From Sympetrum striolatum (Eukaryota > Arthropoda > Insecta > Odonata > Libellulidae), in contig OX388346.1 of the NCBI GenBank assembly GCA_947579665.1, forward strand, positions 94,366,615-94,430,614: a stretch of DNA of 64,000 nt, in the 5' to 3' direction. Position numbers and translations under genes: made by a program. Of this stretch, positions 45,791-58,965 are shown piece by piece. Under the pieces are notes generated by a model, which saw only the letters and a list, made by a program, of their open reading frames with translations, did no database searches and was not told the origin of the DNA. Every line of letters begins with the position of its first letter. The first letter of the stretch is position 1.

Positions 45791-47002
45791 TACGAGTAAA
45801 ATGTAGCTTGCATACTGCAAGCAGATCGGCAATACTAATTTCATATCGGGACGGTCCTCAAAAGAAAAAAAAAGGATTGAAATTTTTCTTAAAATTCGCT
45901 GAAATTTCATCGTCTGGCATCGAACCCGGGTCTTACTGGTGAACTTACTATGCAGCACAATAGAAGATCACCATCTCTAACCATGAGTGAAAATTCAAGC
46001 AGAAATATTGGCTACAACTGCCTCAAAAGACGTTCTAATTTTCACGAATGTAAATGGCTCTCTGGATTCGAACCAAGGACCATCATTTAAATATAAAATA
46101 TTTTTTCAAAATTTATATATTATTTCTATCTATGTACCGAATTTCAAGCTTAAATATTGAAGGAAAGAGGTTCAAAATAATTCGTAAAAATCGTGACAGT
46201 TACTGATTGTTGAGACGCCTGTGTCGAACCCAGGACACATTGGTAGCTGTGAATGCAAAGTTTGATTTGTAAAGCTTTTAGCATTATATAAGATCAAGTC
46301 GTTACAAATCAAACTGTGCATTAACAGCTACCAATATGTCTTGGGTTCGACACCAGGCGTCTCTGCAATCAGTATCTGATCTGATTTTTAATAATTATTT
46401 TGAACCCTTTCCCAATAATATAGAAACTTGAAATTCGGCATATGGATATATATCAAAGATACATTTATCACCATGTCTTAAAATTTCCAAGATCGTCCTT
46501 GGTTCGAATCCAGAGAGCCATTTTCATTCGTGAAAAGTAGAACGTCGTTTGTGGTAGTCGCAGCCAATATTTCTACTTGAATTTTCACACATAGTTAGAG
46601 ATGATGATCTTCTATTGGTGTGCATAGTATGTTCACCAGCAAGACCCAGATTCGATGCCATACGATTAAATTGAAGCAAATTTTAAGTGGAATAGGTAGA
46701 CAATCAAAACTCAAGGAGCCTATATATATGGTCATGATCTATCGAAAACATAAATGAGTTTTGGGGAAAATATCCTTGGTTCGATGCTAGGTCGAGGCAT
46801 AATTCGGTGCATTGTGCATCTATTGTGGTGCATACTAAGTTCACCAGGAAGACCCAGGTTCAATGCCTGACGATTAAATTGAAGCGATTTTAAGAGTATT
46901 ATCAATCCTTTTTTTTTTCTTTTGAGGATCGTCCCGATATAATGCTAATTTTAAATTATTGTTGTCGATCAGCTAGCAGTATGCAAGCTACATTTTACTC
47001 GT
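45791..47002. repeat. T-arm array element B6, rearranged head-to-head composite
   Basis: It starts as a minus-sense copy (units 1-3, cores near 45920, 46069, 46226). It flips orientation near 46290-46310, and then runs plus-sense through units 3, 2 and 1 (cores near 46343, 46501, 46652). It then jumps to a unit-5 fragment (core near 46779) and a second unit 1 (core mutated to TTCAA near 46857) before the terminal hairpin. The breakpoints fall inside units. Confidence 0.75.
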
Positions 47003-47092
47003 ATATATAGACGCTTCTCCGGATATCTATTATATATAGATGCTTCTCCGGATTCATTCATATATATACCTATATAGATAGATAGATAGATA

Positions 47093-48195
47093 GGATACAA
47101 ATTCACAGCCTAAACTACAAGCGTCATTGATCTGAAATTTTTATGACATATTGGCCATAACGTGAAACCCCCAGGAAAAAAGAGACTTTGATCCTCAGTG
47201 TCATAGGTTCGATTCCAGAGAGCCCCAAAGTCCCGATTTTTCCCGTTTGAATGCATTGCCGTGATTTTCGGGAATTAAAAAAAAATACTTTCCGGATAGG
47301 TAGAGAAGTAAAACTCAAGGTGCCTATATTTATGGTCTTGGACTTTCGAAAACATCAATGACTTTCACAAAAATTATCCTGGGTTCGATGCTAGGACGAT
47401 GCAAAGATCTGCCCTTTAAAATACATGGGAGCCCTTTTTCATTATTTTTTTAGATGCACTTATAGAAATGATAGGATGTTCGTGCTTGGCTGGAAGATGT
47501 ATGGTACGAATAAGTTTTAGAAAAAAATTTTCATAAGACCGTACTATTCCTGGGTTCGAAGCCAGAGCACAATAACGTTTCTCTCATAAGGAATATAAAG
47601 GAAAAGTAGGACGTCATTTGAGGCAGTTGTAACCAATATTTCTGCTTGAATTTCTATACGCGGTTAGAGATGGTGTTTTTCTGTTGTGCTGCATAGAAAG
47701 TATTGCCTGAAAGACCCGGGTTCGATGCCGGGCGGTAAAAATATCCCCCATATATAATACTATGGGGTATCTTTTCATAATTTTTTTATGCATTTATCGA
47801 TATGTAAGGGAGCTCTTGCTTAGATGGAAGATATATATTAACACTTTCTTCAAGAAAAAAAATAGATAAGACCATGCTGTTCCTGGGTTCGATGCCAGAG
47901 CACATTATAATTTCTCAAATAAGGAGTGTATGTGAATAGTAGGACGTCGTTTGAGGTAGTTGCACCTAATAGTTTTGCTTGAATTTTCACACATAGTTTG
48001 ATATGGTAATCTTCTATTTTGCTGCATAGTAAGTACACCAGGAAGACCGGGGTTCGCTGCCAGGCGATTTAATTGCAGCGAATTCTACGAATATTTTGAA
48101 TTTTTTTTTTCTTTTGATGTCCGTCCCGATATGATGCCGATATGAAATTAGTGTTGTCGATCTGCTTGCAGTATGCAAGCAACATTTTACTCGTA
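47093..48195 (+). repeat. T-arm array element copy B7 (type II)
   Basis: Full-length type II copy, plus sense. Cores lie near 47209, 47383, 47552, 47720, 47889 and 48052. The last core is mutated (TTCGCTGCC). It ends with the hairpin and TTTTACTCGTA. Confidence 0.87.
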
Positions 48196-48216
48196 CTTAT
48201 ATATAAGTTATATATA

Positions 48217-49292
48217 GGGGATCAAAATTCTAACCATGTTCCACAAGTGCCACCGACTTGAAATTTTTACGACTTATTGGCCATAACGTGTAACCTCCAG
48301 GAAAAAGCCGACTTTGAACCTCAGTGTCATGGGTTCGATTCCAGAAGGCCCCAAAGTCGCGATTTTCCCCATAACATTACATGGCGGGGATTTTCGAAAA
48401 TTTATTTGAGGCACTTCCCGGAAAAGGAGAGAGTTGAAACTCGAGAGATCACTAGAAGCCGTGCATATACAATTAAAATGAAAAAGACATCGCCGAATAT
48501 GGTCCATGGTTCGATGCTAGGTCGGGGCAAAATTCGGCCGTTTAAAATGCATTGCGGCGATTTTGAATATTTTTTTTATCCTTTCCCGATAACATGGATA
48601 CTTGAAACCCGGCACGTGGATAGATATAATGAATATATTTCATAATCAAATTTAACATGTTCGCTGATGATCCTTGGTTCGATCCCAGAGGGCCATTTGC
48701 ACTTCTCAATGCATTTCTTACGGAGATAACGGAAACAAAATTAAGGTACTTCCCGGCATGCTATCAACTTCACACTTTGCATGATAGAAAAGCAAGTCTT
48801 TACAAATCAAACTGTGTATTCACAGCTTACAATATTTCCCGGGTTCGACACCAGGTGTCTCTGCATCCGAAGTTGATCCGATTTTTAGGAATTATTTTGA
48901 AACCTTTCCCAATAATATAGAAACTTGAAATTCGGCATGTAGATAGAGATCATAAATAACTTTCAGAAACATTTTTTAGATTTTCATGATCGTCCTTGGT
49001 TCAAATCCAGAGAGCCATTTTAATTCTTGAAAATTAGAACGTCTTTTGAGGCAGTTGTAGCCCATATTTCTGCTTGAATTTTCACACGTAGTTAGAGATG
49101 GCGATGTTCTATTGTGCTGCATAGTAAGTTCAACAGTAAAGACTCGGGTTCGATGCCAGACGATGGAATTTCAGCGAATTTTAAGAAAAATTTCAATCCA
49201 TTTTTTTCTTTTGATGGCCGTCCCGATATGATGCCGACATGAAAATCGTGTTGTCGATCTGCTTGCAGTATGCAAGCAACATTTTACTCGTA
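48217..49292 (+). repeat. T-arm array element copy B8 (type I)
   Basis: Full-length with a diverged beginning (GGGATCAAAATTCTAACC where GGATACAAATTCACAGCC is usual). Cores lie near 48333, 48509, 48679, 48845, 49000 (TTCAA) and 49149. It resembles A2 very closely, including the unit-5 variant 'gccgaatatggtcc'. Confidence 0.87.
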
Positions 49293-49371
49293 TATATATA
49301 TGGATACATGAATGAATCCGGAGAAGCATCTATATATAATAGATAATAGATGTATATATAAACAATTTAAA

Positions 49372-49422
49372 CAGATTCTACATATACATTGGATGTTGAT
49401 ATGTCGTATACATTTTATATAT
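49372..49422 (+). repeat. right copy of the direct repeat bracketing TAE cluster B
   Basis: ATATACATTGGATGTTGATA and flanking bases match 40865-40913 in the same orientation. Too long and diverged for an ordinary target-site duplication. It could be an ancient duplication or the ends of a larger unit. Confidence 0.7.
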
Positions 49423-50403
49423 AAAATATAAACAATATAATTAATCAATTAATTCAAATTAATTATTTAAATAAATTTCCACCAAGAGAAGGCCGTAGTG
49501 ATTGATCGAAGTTTAAGTTGAAATATAAATGATGACGAAGTTGTGTTGAAACCTCCGAGGGCATAAATATACATAATATCAAATCGTTTAACCGATTCCG
49601 TTCAGAAAGAAAATAAATTAGCGATAATGAGTCATTGGCTGCAGCTGAATGCAGCTTAAATTAATTTTGAAAGTCATTGGTGCAGCGATCGGATATAAAA
49701 GTCCAATTTTTTAGTCTCGATTACGATAAATGTCAGCATTAACCTGAATTGTTGCATTTTCTGGCTTCGAGATATACGAGCAATTAGTTAACTTGTAACA
49801 CGCTGAATGCATAACCGGCAAATCTAAAACGAGATGATTTCAATTTAAACGAGATTCTTGGCTCGCAAATATCCGGTTTGGTGTTACAACCCGAAAGGGA
49901 CGTTGCATTCAATGTGCGAAGTGCATCGCTGGAATGTCAACGCCGCACTTACGGCAAGAAAAATGGCCCGAACCTGTTTCGGGCGATACAACGAAACGGG
50001 TTTTAAAACATTAGTATTCTTAGGTGTCCGAAAGGTCATTCATATACCTTCATTTAATTAAATTCACTAATAAAGATCCTTCTCACCGACCTTGAGTTCC
50101 GCACCCACCTTCATTCTTATGGACAGAAAACGATATTAATCCAAATTCCATCACCGCCATAGTATGTACCTTGATGTACACGGGCTAACTTATACCAGAA
50201 TACTCTTTGAAGCTTTCGTAAGAGAAGGAAAGGAAGGAGAAGGTTCGCACATTTAGAACTTGCATTTTCCAATCCCATTCATGATTGTGTAATAATGATT
50301 CAGATCTCAATTAGGCAGTGTTTTTCCCTTATGGAATGTCCCATCTTCGTCCTCTTCCTTAGAAATAGCGTATTTAGTAGGAAGGGATAAACTCACAGCT
50401 TAT
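49423..50403. other. noncoding, mostly unique
   Basis: No gene recognised. The 67-codon frame at 49858-50061 has balanced composition but no known motif. Confidence 0.35.
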
Positions 50404-50533
50404 TACTTTCTCCATATACGAAGTATATAGAAAGTATTGTTTTCATGAAAAAATTCGACTTCGAGATTTCAACGGAAATACATGTTTTGGGGTCCCTAGA
50501 ACACGTTTTGACCATTTTCGGAATGATGTCTGT

Positions 50534-50566
<33 letters not shown>

Positions 50567-51424
50567 ATAGTGGGCGCTCTAACATGAAAACTATTGGTCG
50601 TATCAATACCAAACTTCATTGATAGTACTGTGGTGTGTGCTGTCAGAGTTTATAAGTTTTTTGAGTAAATCGGTTTACCGGAAGTCGAGCTTCATTCATC
50701 AAAGCTTATTTCCGGTTTTCAAAATATCTTCATAAATATGATATATACGTATATTGTATCAAATATAAAAGTTTTAGATAATGTAATTTACTATAACTTT
50801 TGTATTTAACATATTTTTGTATCACCGGTTGATTAGGAGTTTTTCGTGAAATACCGATAAACCGGAAGTAGCTGTTATGTACTTTGTGGGCGCTCTAACA
50901 CAAAAACCGTTCGTTTTATCAACACCAAATTTCATATATAGTACTATAGTTGGTGTCGTTAGAGTTGATTAGTTTTTGAAGTAAATCAGTATTCCGAAAG
51001 TCGAGCTTCATTCATCAAAGCTCATTTCCGGTTTTCAAAATATCTCCATAAATATGATATTTAGGTGTATACAATTTTTATTGAAGTTTTATAAAATAAA
51101 CTTTACTATAACTTTTGTTTGAAACATATTTTTGTATCACTGATTTTTTAGGAGTTATTCATGAAATACTGATAAACCGGAAGTTGCTGATTATGTACTT
51201 TGTGGGCGCTCTGGGCTCTATGGGCGAAAGGCCAATTTCATCGTTTTTCATCGATTATGTCCCGAAAAACATTATTTATAATGTTTGTGACGTCAAAGAT
51301 AATAATATATAAATTAATCACTCATCTTCAAAGTTTAGATGGAATATAGAGTTCGAAATTACTGTTGTAGATAAATATTTACATCTTATGTATGGAGAAA
51401 GTCATGTGCTGGCCACATCAGATT
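50404..51424 (+). repeat. ACTTTCTCC repeat, long subtype (copy 4)
   Basis: Nearly collinear with 35333-36352, including the (TG)n at 50531-50567, CCGGAAGT at about 50683, 50865 and 51177, and the right end TATGGAGAAAGTCATGTGCT. Confidence 0.87.
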
Positions 51425-51650
51425 GTTTTTCTAGTAAAGATTCGTAAGGATAATTTGAAGTTATGAACCTCTTGTCTAAGTAATCGGTATAATCTGAACA
51501 TTCATGAAGCATGTAAATCCAATATACTATTTAAAAAGCTGTGTCTTAGCTAATTAATTACCTTCAGAAATGTGTATATACTAGATGGAAGACACCAAAA
51601 GAGTTAGAGGAATTTTTTTGTCTTCTATCTTTGATATTCGTCTTCATTTT
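51425..51650. other. noncoding gap between two ACTTTCTCC repeats
   Basis: Short AT-rich spacer. Nothing recognised. Confidence 0.35.
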
Positions 51651-52337
51651 TACTTTCCCCCTATACGTAGTATAGAGAAAGTACTGTATTCGCAAAAAAA
51701 ATCGACCTCCAGATTTCAACGGAAATTGATGTTTTGGGGCAGAGTTTGTTTTCGCTATTTTCCCGAACATGTCTGTCTGTGTGTCTGTGTGCGTGTGTGT
51801 CTGTCTGTGGTACACAAGTTTGTGGGCGCTCTATCTTAAGAAGCAATTATCCAATCATTTCCAAAATTCGTATTTAGTATTTTCTTAACAATACCAAGAG
51901 TTGATTAGTTTTTGGTGAATATCGCTTAACCAGAAGTTGTGGTTTAACCGGAACAAAAGCTTGTTTCTTAAATATCTCTGTCAGAATGCAATGTAGGTGT
52001 ATACAATTATTTATACAAGTTATAGATAATATACTTTACTACAACGTTTGTTTGAAACACTTTTCGTAACACAGATTGTTTAGGTGTTATTCTTGAATGA
52101 TGGTTAACCAGAAGATGTTGTTTATCCATAAATGGTGGTTTTTCATACATATCTCTGTCAGAATGCAATGTAGGTATATACAATTACATACAAAAGTTAT
52201 AGATAATTTATTTTACTACAATATTTGTTTGAAATATTTTTTCGTAACACTCATTGTTTTGGAGTTATTTATATATTACCGGCATAGGCTTCTATTTTCA
52301 GTAAATATGGAGAAAGTCGTGTTGGCCTAATCAGATT
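51651..52337 (+). repeat. ACTTTCTCC repeat, short subtype (copy 5)
   Basis: Starts TACTTTCCCCCTATACGTAG and ends ATATGGAGAAAGTCGTGTTGG. It shares with copy 1 (22678) the short form, the TCTG/TGTG tract (about 51773-51806), and two internal 'taaccagaag..' / 'aatgcaatgtagg' units. Confidence 0.83.
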
Positions 52338-53101
52338 TTAAGTTCTAGTTCTGTAATTTAGCGAAAAAGTATTCGTGACACCTCAAAGAATCGCAGATTT
52401 GTTTGAGATGTGCACTCTAAATGTATTCATACCGGAAAAATGACTTTTGTTGCTCATTTAAATTGTTAGGATTGGAAGCTATGAATTAATATGTAGATCG
52501 TGAACGCTTAATTTGTATTCCAACGAATTTAATACTTCTCTATATTACTCTGTCAAAATATATGTTCGTCTTTATCCCGCATAACTCTGCAAGGAACTAT
52601 GAAAGAATGATACCGAAATGATGTCGCTGTCATTTATTCGACATAAAAAATAACAGTTTTCTTCGTTTTTATAAATATTTTAATATTGAAAACGAGAAAA
52701 AAGTACCATAACTCTTTATCCACTCGCGTAGCATATATTAATCTTCTTTTACTTTTTGGCAGTGACAAGCGAAGTGGCAGATATCTTACCGACATGCAAA
52801 AAAGGAATAGCAGATGGGATTCACAAAAGTCTTGTTTCATTGAACACAGAAAGCACATCCTATGAGGGATTGAGGAAGATCCAGCGATAGGTAATGTTTA
52901 GTTCATTATTCTTACCATTTACTGTTACCCTAAGTTATGCGGAAACATTTAAGATTCCTCCTACGTAAAGTTCGAACCTAGGAGTTGGATGCGGCCTTAG
53001 ACATATAGATTCAGAACAGATTATTAAGGTTTAAGGGAAATTGGTTATTTAGGATAATTTCATTTGCCATTGAATTTTGTAATTTAAAATTTGCAAGTAA
53101 A
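52338..53101. other. noncoding, nothing recognised
   Basis: AT-rich DNA. The minus frame at 52634-52858 has no recognisable motif. Confidence 0.35.
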
Positions 53102-53275
53102 TATCTATTATATATAGATGCTTCTCCAGATTCATTCATGCACACATCTATCTATCTATTATATATAGATGCTTCTCCGGATACATTCATATCTATTATA
53201 TATAGATGCTTCTCCGGATTCATTCATATATCTATTATATATAGATGCTTCTCCGGATTCATTCATATATATACC
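53102..53275 (+). repeat. four tandem copies of the 42-bp linker unit
   Basis: Four successive copies of TCTATTATATATAGATGCTT followed by CTCCGGATTCATTCATA lie at about 53104, 53153, 53189 and 53231. They have small differences (CCAGATT, GGATACATTC). This is the only place where the unit forms an array. Confidence 0.88.
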
Positions 53276-53289
53276 TATATAGATAGATA

Positions 53290-54366
53290 GGATACAAATT
53301 CACAGCCTAAACTACAAGCGTCATTGATCTGAAATTTTTATGACATATTGGCCATAACGTGAAACCCCCAGGAAAAAAGCGACTTTGATCCTCAGTGTCA
53401 TGGGTTCGATTCCAGAGGGCCCCAAAGTCCCGATTTTTCCCGTTTAAATGCATTGCTTTGATTTTCGGGAATTTTAAAAAAATACTTTCCGGATAGGTAG
53501 AGAATCGAAACTCAAGGAGCCTATATATATGGTCATCATCTATCGAAAACATAAATGAGTTTTACGGAAAATATCCTGGGTTCGATGCTAGGTCGGGGCA
53601 AAAATCGGCCGTTTAAAATGCATTGTGGCGATTTTTAAGATTTTTTTTGGACCCCTTCCCGATGGCATGGAAACTTGAAATTTGGCATGGGGTTAGAAAT
53701 CATAAATATATTTCATAATAAATTTTTTTGTATTCGCTTATGGTCCTTGGTTCGATCCCAGAGGGCCATTTGCACTCCAGAATGCATTTCTTATGGGGAT
53801 AACGGAAACAAATTTTAGGTACTTCCCGGCATGCTATCGACTTAAAACTTAGCATGATAGAAGAACCACACTTAACAAATCAAACTATGCATTCATAGCT
53901 ATCAATGTGTCCTGGGTTCGACACCAGGTGTCTCTGCAATCAGAAGTTGATCCGATTTTTAGGAATTATTTTGAAACCTTTCCCGATAATATAGAAACTT
54001 GAAATTTGGCATATGGATTGAGATCATTAATAAATTTCAGAAACATTTTTTAAATTTCCAAGATCGTCCTTGGTTCGAGTCCCGAGAGCCATTTACATTC
54101 GTGAACATTAGAGCGTCTTTTGAGGCAGTTGTAGCCAATATTTCTGCTTGAATTTTCACACATAGTTAGAGATGGTGATCTTCTATTGTGTTTCATAGTA
54201 GGTTTTCCAGTAATACCCGGGATCGATTCCAGACGATGAAATTTCAGCGAATTTTAAGAAAAAATTAAATCCTTTATTTTTCTTATGAGGACCGTCCCGA
54301 TGTGATGCCGATATGAAATTAGTATTGCCGATCTGCTTGCAGTATGCAAGCTACATTTTACTCGTA
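53290..54366 (+). repeat. T-arm array element copy C1 (type I)
   Basis: Full-length. Cores lie near 53404, 53580, 53751, 53918, 54073 and 54222 (the last mutated to GATCGATTCC). It ends with the hairpin and TTTTACTCGTA. Confidence 0.88.
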
Positions 54367-54376
54367 TCATATATTC

Positions 54377-54409
<33 letters not shown>

Positions 54410-54410
<1 letters not shown>

Positions 54411-55484
54411 GATACAAAGTCACAGGCTAAACCACTAGCGTCAATGGCTTGAAATTTTTACGACATATTGGCCATAACGTATAACCTCCAGAAAAATTGC
54501 GATTTTGAACCTCGATGTCATGGGTTCGATTCCAGAGGGCCTCAAAGTCCCGATTTTTCCCGTTTAAATGCATTGCTTTGATTTTCGGGAATTTAAAAAA
54601 AATACTTTCCGGATAGGTAGCGAATCAAAACTCAAGGAGCCTATATATATGGTCATGATCTATCGAAAACATAAATGAGTTTTACGGAAAATATCCTGGG
54701 TTCGATGCTAGGTCGGGGCAAAATTCGGCCGTTTAAATTGCATTGTGGCGATTTTTAAGATTTTTTTTGGACCCTTTCCCGATGGCATGGTAACTTGAAA
54801 TTCGGCATGGAGTTGGAGATCAATAATAAATTTCAGGATCAAATTTTACATATTCGCTGATGGTCCTTGGTTCGATCCCAGAGGGCCATTTAAATTCCTT
54901 AATGCATTTCTTACGGAGATAACGGAAACAAATTATAGGTACTTCCCGGCACGATAAAGACTTCAAACTTTGCACTAAGAAAGATTAAGTGTATACAAAT
55001 CAAACTGTGCATTTCCAGCTGTCAATGTGTCCTGGGTTCGACACCAGGTGTCTCTGCAATCAGAAGTTAATCCGATTTTTAGGAATTATTTTGAAACCTT
55101 TGCCAATAATATAGAAACTTCAAATTCGGCATATAGATAGTGATCATAAATAACTTTCAGAAACAGTTTTTAGATTTCCAGAATCGTCCTTGGTTCGAAT
55201 CCAGAGAGCAATTTAAGTTCGTGAAAATTAGAACGTCTCCTGAGGCTGTTATAGCCCATATTTCTGCTTGAATTTTCACACATAGTTAGAGATGGTGATG
55301 CTCTATTGTGCTGCATCGTAAGTTTACAGTAAAGACCCGGGTTCGATGCCAGACGATGGAATTTCAGCGAATTTTAAGAAAAATCCATTCCATTTTTTTC
55401 TTTTGATGGCCGTCCCGATATGATGCCGACATGAAAATAGTGTTGTCGATCTGCTTGCAGTATGCAAGCAACATTTTACTCGTA
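54410..55484 (+). repeat. T-arm array element copy C2 (type I)
   Basis: Full-length, in direct tandem with C1 across a 40-bp (AT)n spacer. Cores lie near 54524, 54700, 54871, 55037, 55194 and 55340. It ends with the hairpin and TTTTACTCGTA. Confidence 0.88.
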
Positions 55485-55529
55485 TATATATATGGATACA
55501 TGAATGAATCCGGAGAAGCATCTATATAT

Positions 55530-56619
55530 AACGAGTAAAATGTAGCTTGCATACTGCAAGCAGATCGACTACACTAATTTCATAACGGCATTATATCGGG
55601 AAGGTCCCGGAAAGGAAAAAAAGGATTGAAAATATTCTTAAAATTCGCTGCAATTTAATCGTCTGGCGTCGAACCCGGGTCTTTTTGGTGAAATTTCTAT
55701 GCAGCACATCAGAAGATCATCTTCTCTAAATACGTGTGAAAATTCAATCAGAAATATTTGCTGCAACTGCCTCAAACGAAGACCTACTTTTCAAGAATGG
55801 CTATAAATGGCTAAGAATAGCTCTCTGGATTCGAACCAAGGACGATCTAGGAAATATAAAATATGTTTTCGAAATGTATCTATGAGTTCTATATATATGC
55901 CGAATTTCAAGTTTTAATATTATTGGGAAGGGGTTCAAAATAATTCTTAAAAATCGGATCAGTGACTGATTGTAGAGACGCCTGGTGTCGAACCCTGGAC
56001 GTATTGGAAGCTGTAAATGCACAAAATGACTTGCTAGGACTTGATCTAATTTCATACAAAGTTTGAAGTCGATATCATACCGGAAAGTACCTAAAATGTG
56101 TTTCCGTTATCCCCATAAGAAATGCATTGTGGAGTGCAAATGGCCCTCTGGGATCGAACCAAGGACCATCAGCGAATATGTAAAATTTGACTATGAAATA
56201 TATTTGTGATTTCTAACCCCATGCCAAATTTCAAGTTTCCATGCATTCGGAAAGGGGTCCAAAAAAAATCTTAAAAATTGCCACAATGCATTTTAAACGG
56301 CCGATTTTTGCCCCGACCTAGCATCGAACCCAGGATATTTTCCGTAAAACTCATTTATGTTTTCGATAGATCATGTTCATATATATAGGCTCCTTGAGTT
56401 TTGATTGGCTACCTATCCGGGAAGTATTTTTTTTTAATTCCCGAAAATCAAAGCAATGCATTTAAACGGGAAAAATCGAGACTTTGGACCCCTCTGGAAT
56501 CGAACCCATGACACTGAGGTTCAAAATCGCAATTTTTCTGCAAGTTATACGTTATGGCCAATATGTCGTAAAAATTTCAAGCCATTGACGCTAGTGGTTT
56601 AGCCTGTGACTTTGTATCC
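55530..56619 (-). repeat. T-arm array element copy C3 (type I)
   Basis: Full-length, opposite to C2, the two hairpin ends facing each other 45 bp apart across one linker unit. Cores lie near 55669, 55830, 55988, 56153, 56322 and 56499. Confidence 0.88.
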
Positions 56620-56714
56620 TCTCTATATATATATATATATGAATATATGAATATATATCTATTATATATAGATGCTTCTCCGGATTCATTCATGTATCCA
56701 TATATATATATATA

Positions 56715-57793
56715 TACGAGTAAAATGTAGCTTGCATACTGCAAGCAGATCGACAACACAAATTTCTTGTCGGCATCATATCGGGACGGCCCTCAAAAGA
56801 AAATAAAAAGGGATTGAAAAAGTTCTTAAAATTCGCTGCAATTTAATCGTCTGGCATCGAAACTAGGCCTTCCTGGTGAACGTAATATGCGGCACAACAG
56901 GAAATCACCATCTCTTACTATGTGCGAAAATTCAAGCAGAAATATTGGCTCCAACTGCCTCAAACGACGTCCTACTTTTCAATAATGTAAATTGCTCTCT
57001 GGATTCGAACCAAGTACGATCTAGGAAATCTAAAATATGTTTTTGAAATGTATCTATGTTCTCTATCTATATACCTAATTTCACGTTTTAATATTATTGG
57101 GAAGGGGTTCAAAAAAATTCCTAAAAATCGGATAATTTACTGATTGTAGAGACGCCTGGTGTCGAACCCAGGAAATATTGTTAGCCCGGAATGCACATTA
57201 TAACTTATAAGTACTTCATCTTATATTAAGCAAAGTTTGAAGTCGATATCATCCCTGGAAGTACCTAAAACCTTTTTCCGTTATCTCCATTAGAAATGCA
57301 TTGAGGAATGTAAATGGCTTTCTGGGATCGAACCAAGGACCATCAGCGAATATGTAAAATTTGATTATGAAATATATTTATGATCTCCAACTTCATGCCG
57401 AAAATCAAGTTTCCATGTCATCGGGAAGTGGTCCAAAAAAAATCTTAAAAATCGCCACAATGTATTTTAAACGGCCGATTTTTGCCTTGACCTAGCATCG
57501 AACCCAGGATATTTTTCGTAAAACTCATTTATGTTTCCGATAGATCATGACCATATATATCGGCTCCTTGAGTTTTAAGTCCCTACCTATCCGGCAAGTA
57601 TTTTTTAAAAATTCCCGAAAATCAACGCAATGCATTTAAATGGGAAAAATCGGGACTTTGGTGCTCTCTGGAATCGAACCCATGACACTGAGGTTCAAAA
57701 TCACAATTTTTCTGGTGGTTACACGTTATGGCCAATAGGTCGTAAAAATTTCAAGCCGATGACGCTTGTGGTTTAGGCTGTGAATTAGTATCC
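56715..57793 (-). repeat. T-arm array element copy C4 (type I)
   Basis: Full-length. Cores lie near 56857 (CATCGAAACTAGG, mutated), 57004, 57160, 57328, 57497 and 57672. Confidence 0.87.
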
Positions 57794-57818
57794 TATCTAT
57801 ATACCTATCTATCTATTA

Positions 57819-58898
57819 TACGAGTAAAATGTAGCTTGCATACTGCAAGCAGATCGACAAGACTAATTTCATATCGGCATCATATCGGGACGGTCCTCAA
57901 AAGAAAAAAAAAAAAGGATTGAAATTTTTCTTAAATGTCGCTGAAATTCCATCGTCTGGCATCGAAGCCGGGTCTTTACTGTGAACTTACTTTGCAGCAC
58001 AATAGAACATCACCATCTCTAACTATGTGTGAAAATTCAAGCAGAAATAATGGCTACAACTGCCTCAAAAGACGCTCTAATGTTCACGAATGTAAATGGC
58101 TCTCGGGATTCGAACCAAGGACGATTTTGGAAATTTAAAAAACGTTTCAGAAAGTTCTTAATCATCTCAATCTATATGCCAAATTTCAAGTATCTATATT
58201 ATTGGGAAAGGTTTCAAAATAATTCCTGAAAATCAGATCAACTTCTGATTGCAGAGGCACCTGGTGTCGAACCCAGGACACTTTGATAGCTTTGAATGCA
58301 TATTTTGATTTGTTAAAGTTTGTTCTTCTATCATGCAAAGTTTGAAGTTGATAGCATGCCGGGAAGTACCTAAAATTTGTTTCCGTTATCTCCGTAAGAA
58401 ATGCATTGAGGAATTTAAATGGCCCTCTGGGATCGAACCAAGGACCATCAGCGAATATGTAAAATTTGATCCTGAAATTTATTATTGATCTCCAACTCCA
58501 TGCCAAATTTCAAGTTTCCATGCCATCGGGAAAGGGACCAAAAAAAATCTTAAAAATCGCCACAATGCAATTTAAACGGCCGATTTTTGCCCCGACCTAG
58601 CATCGAACCCAGGATATTTTCCGTAAAACTCATTTATGTTTTCGATAGATCATGACCATATATATAGGCTCCATGAGTTTTGATTCGCTACCTACCCGGA
58701 AAGTATTTTTTTTTAATTCCCGAAAATCAAAGCAATGCATTTAAACGGGAAAAATCGGGACTTTGGGGCCCTCTGGAATCGAACCCATGACACTGAGGAT
58801 CAAAGTCGCTTTTTTCCTGGGGGTTTCACGTTATGGCCAATATGTCATAAAAATTTCAGATCAATGACGCTTGTAGTTTAGGCTGTGAATTTGTATCC
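57819..58898 (-). repeat. T-arm array element copy C5 (type I)
   Basis: Full-length. TCGAA cores at 57962, 58110, 58267, 58433, 58603 and 58779 give spacings of 148, 157, 166, 170 and 176. That is the same series as copy A2 read from the other strand. Confidence 0.9.
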
Positions 58899-58965
58899 TA
58901 TCTATCTATATAGGTATATATATGAATGAATCCGGAGAAGCATCTATATATAATAGATATAGAGA

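Noticed and set aside
40920..58898. Regularly spaced repeats resembling a CRISPR array
   Set aside because: Motif copies are degenerate, spacing is ~150-176 bp, the 'spacers' are homologous to each other, and the DNA is eukaryotic.
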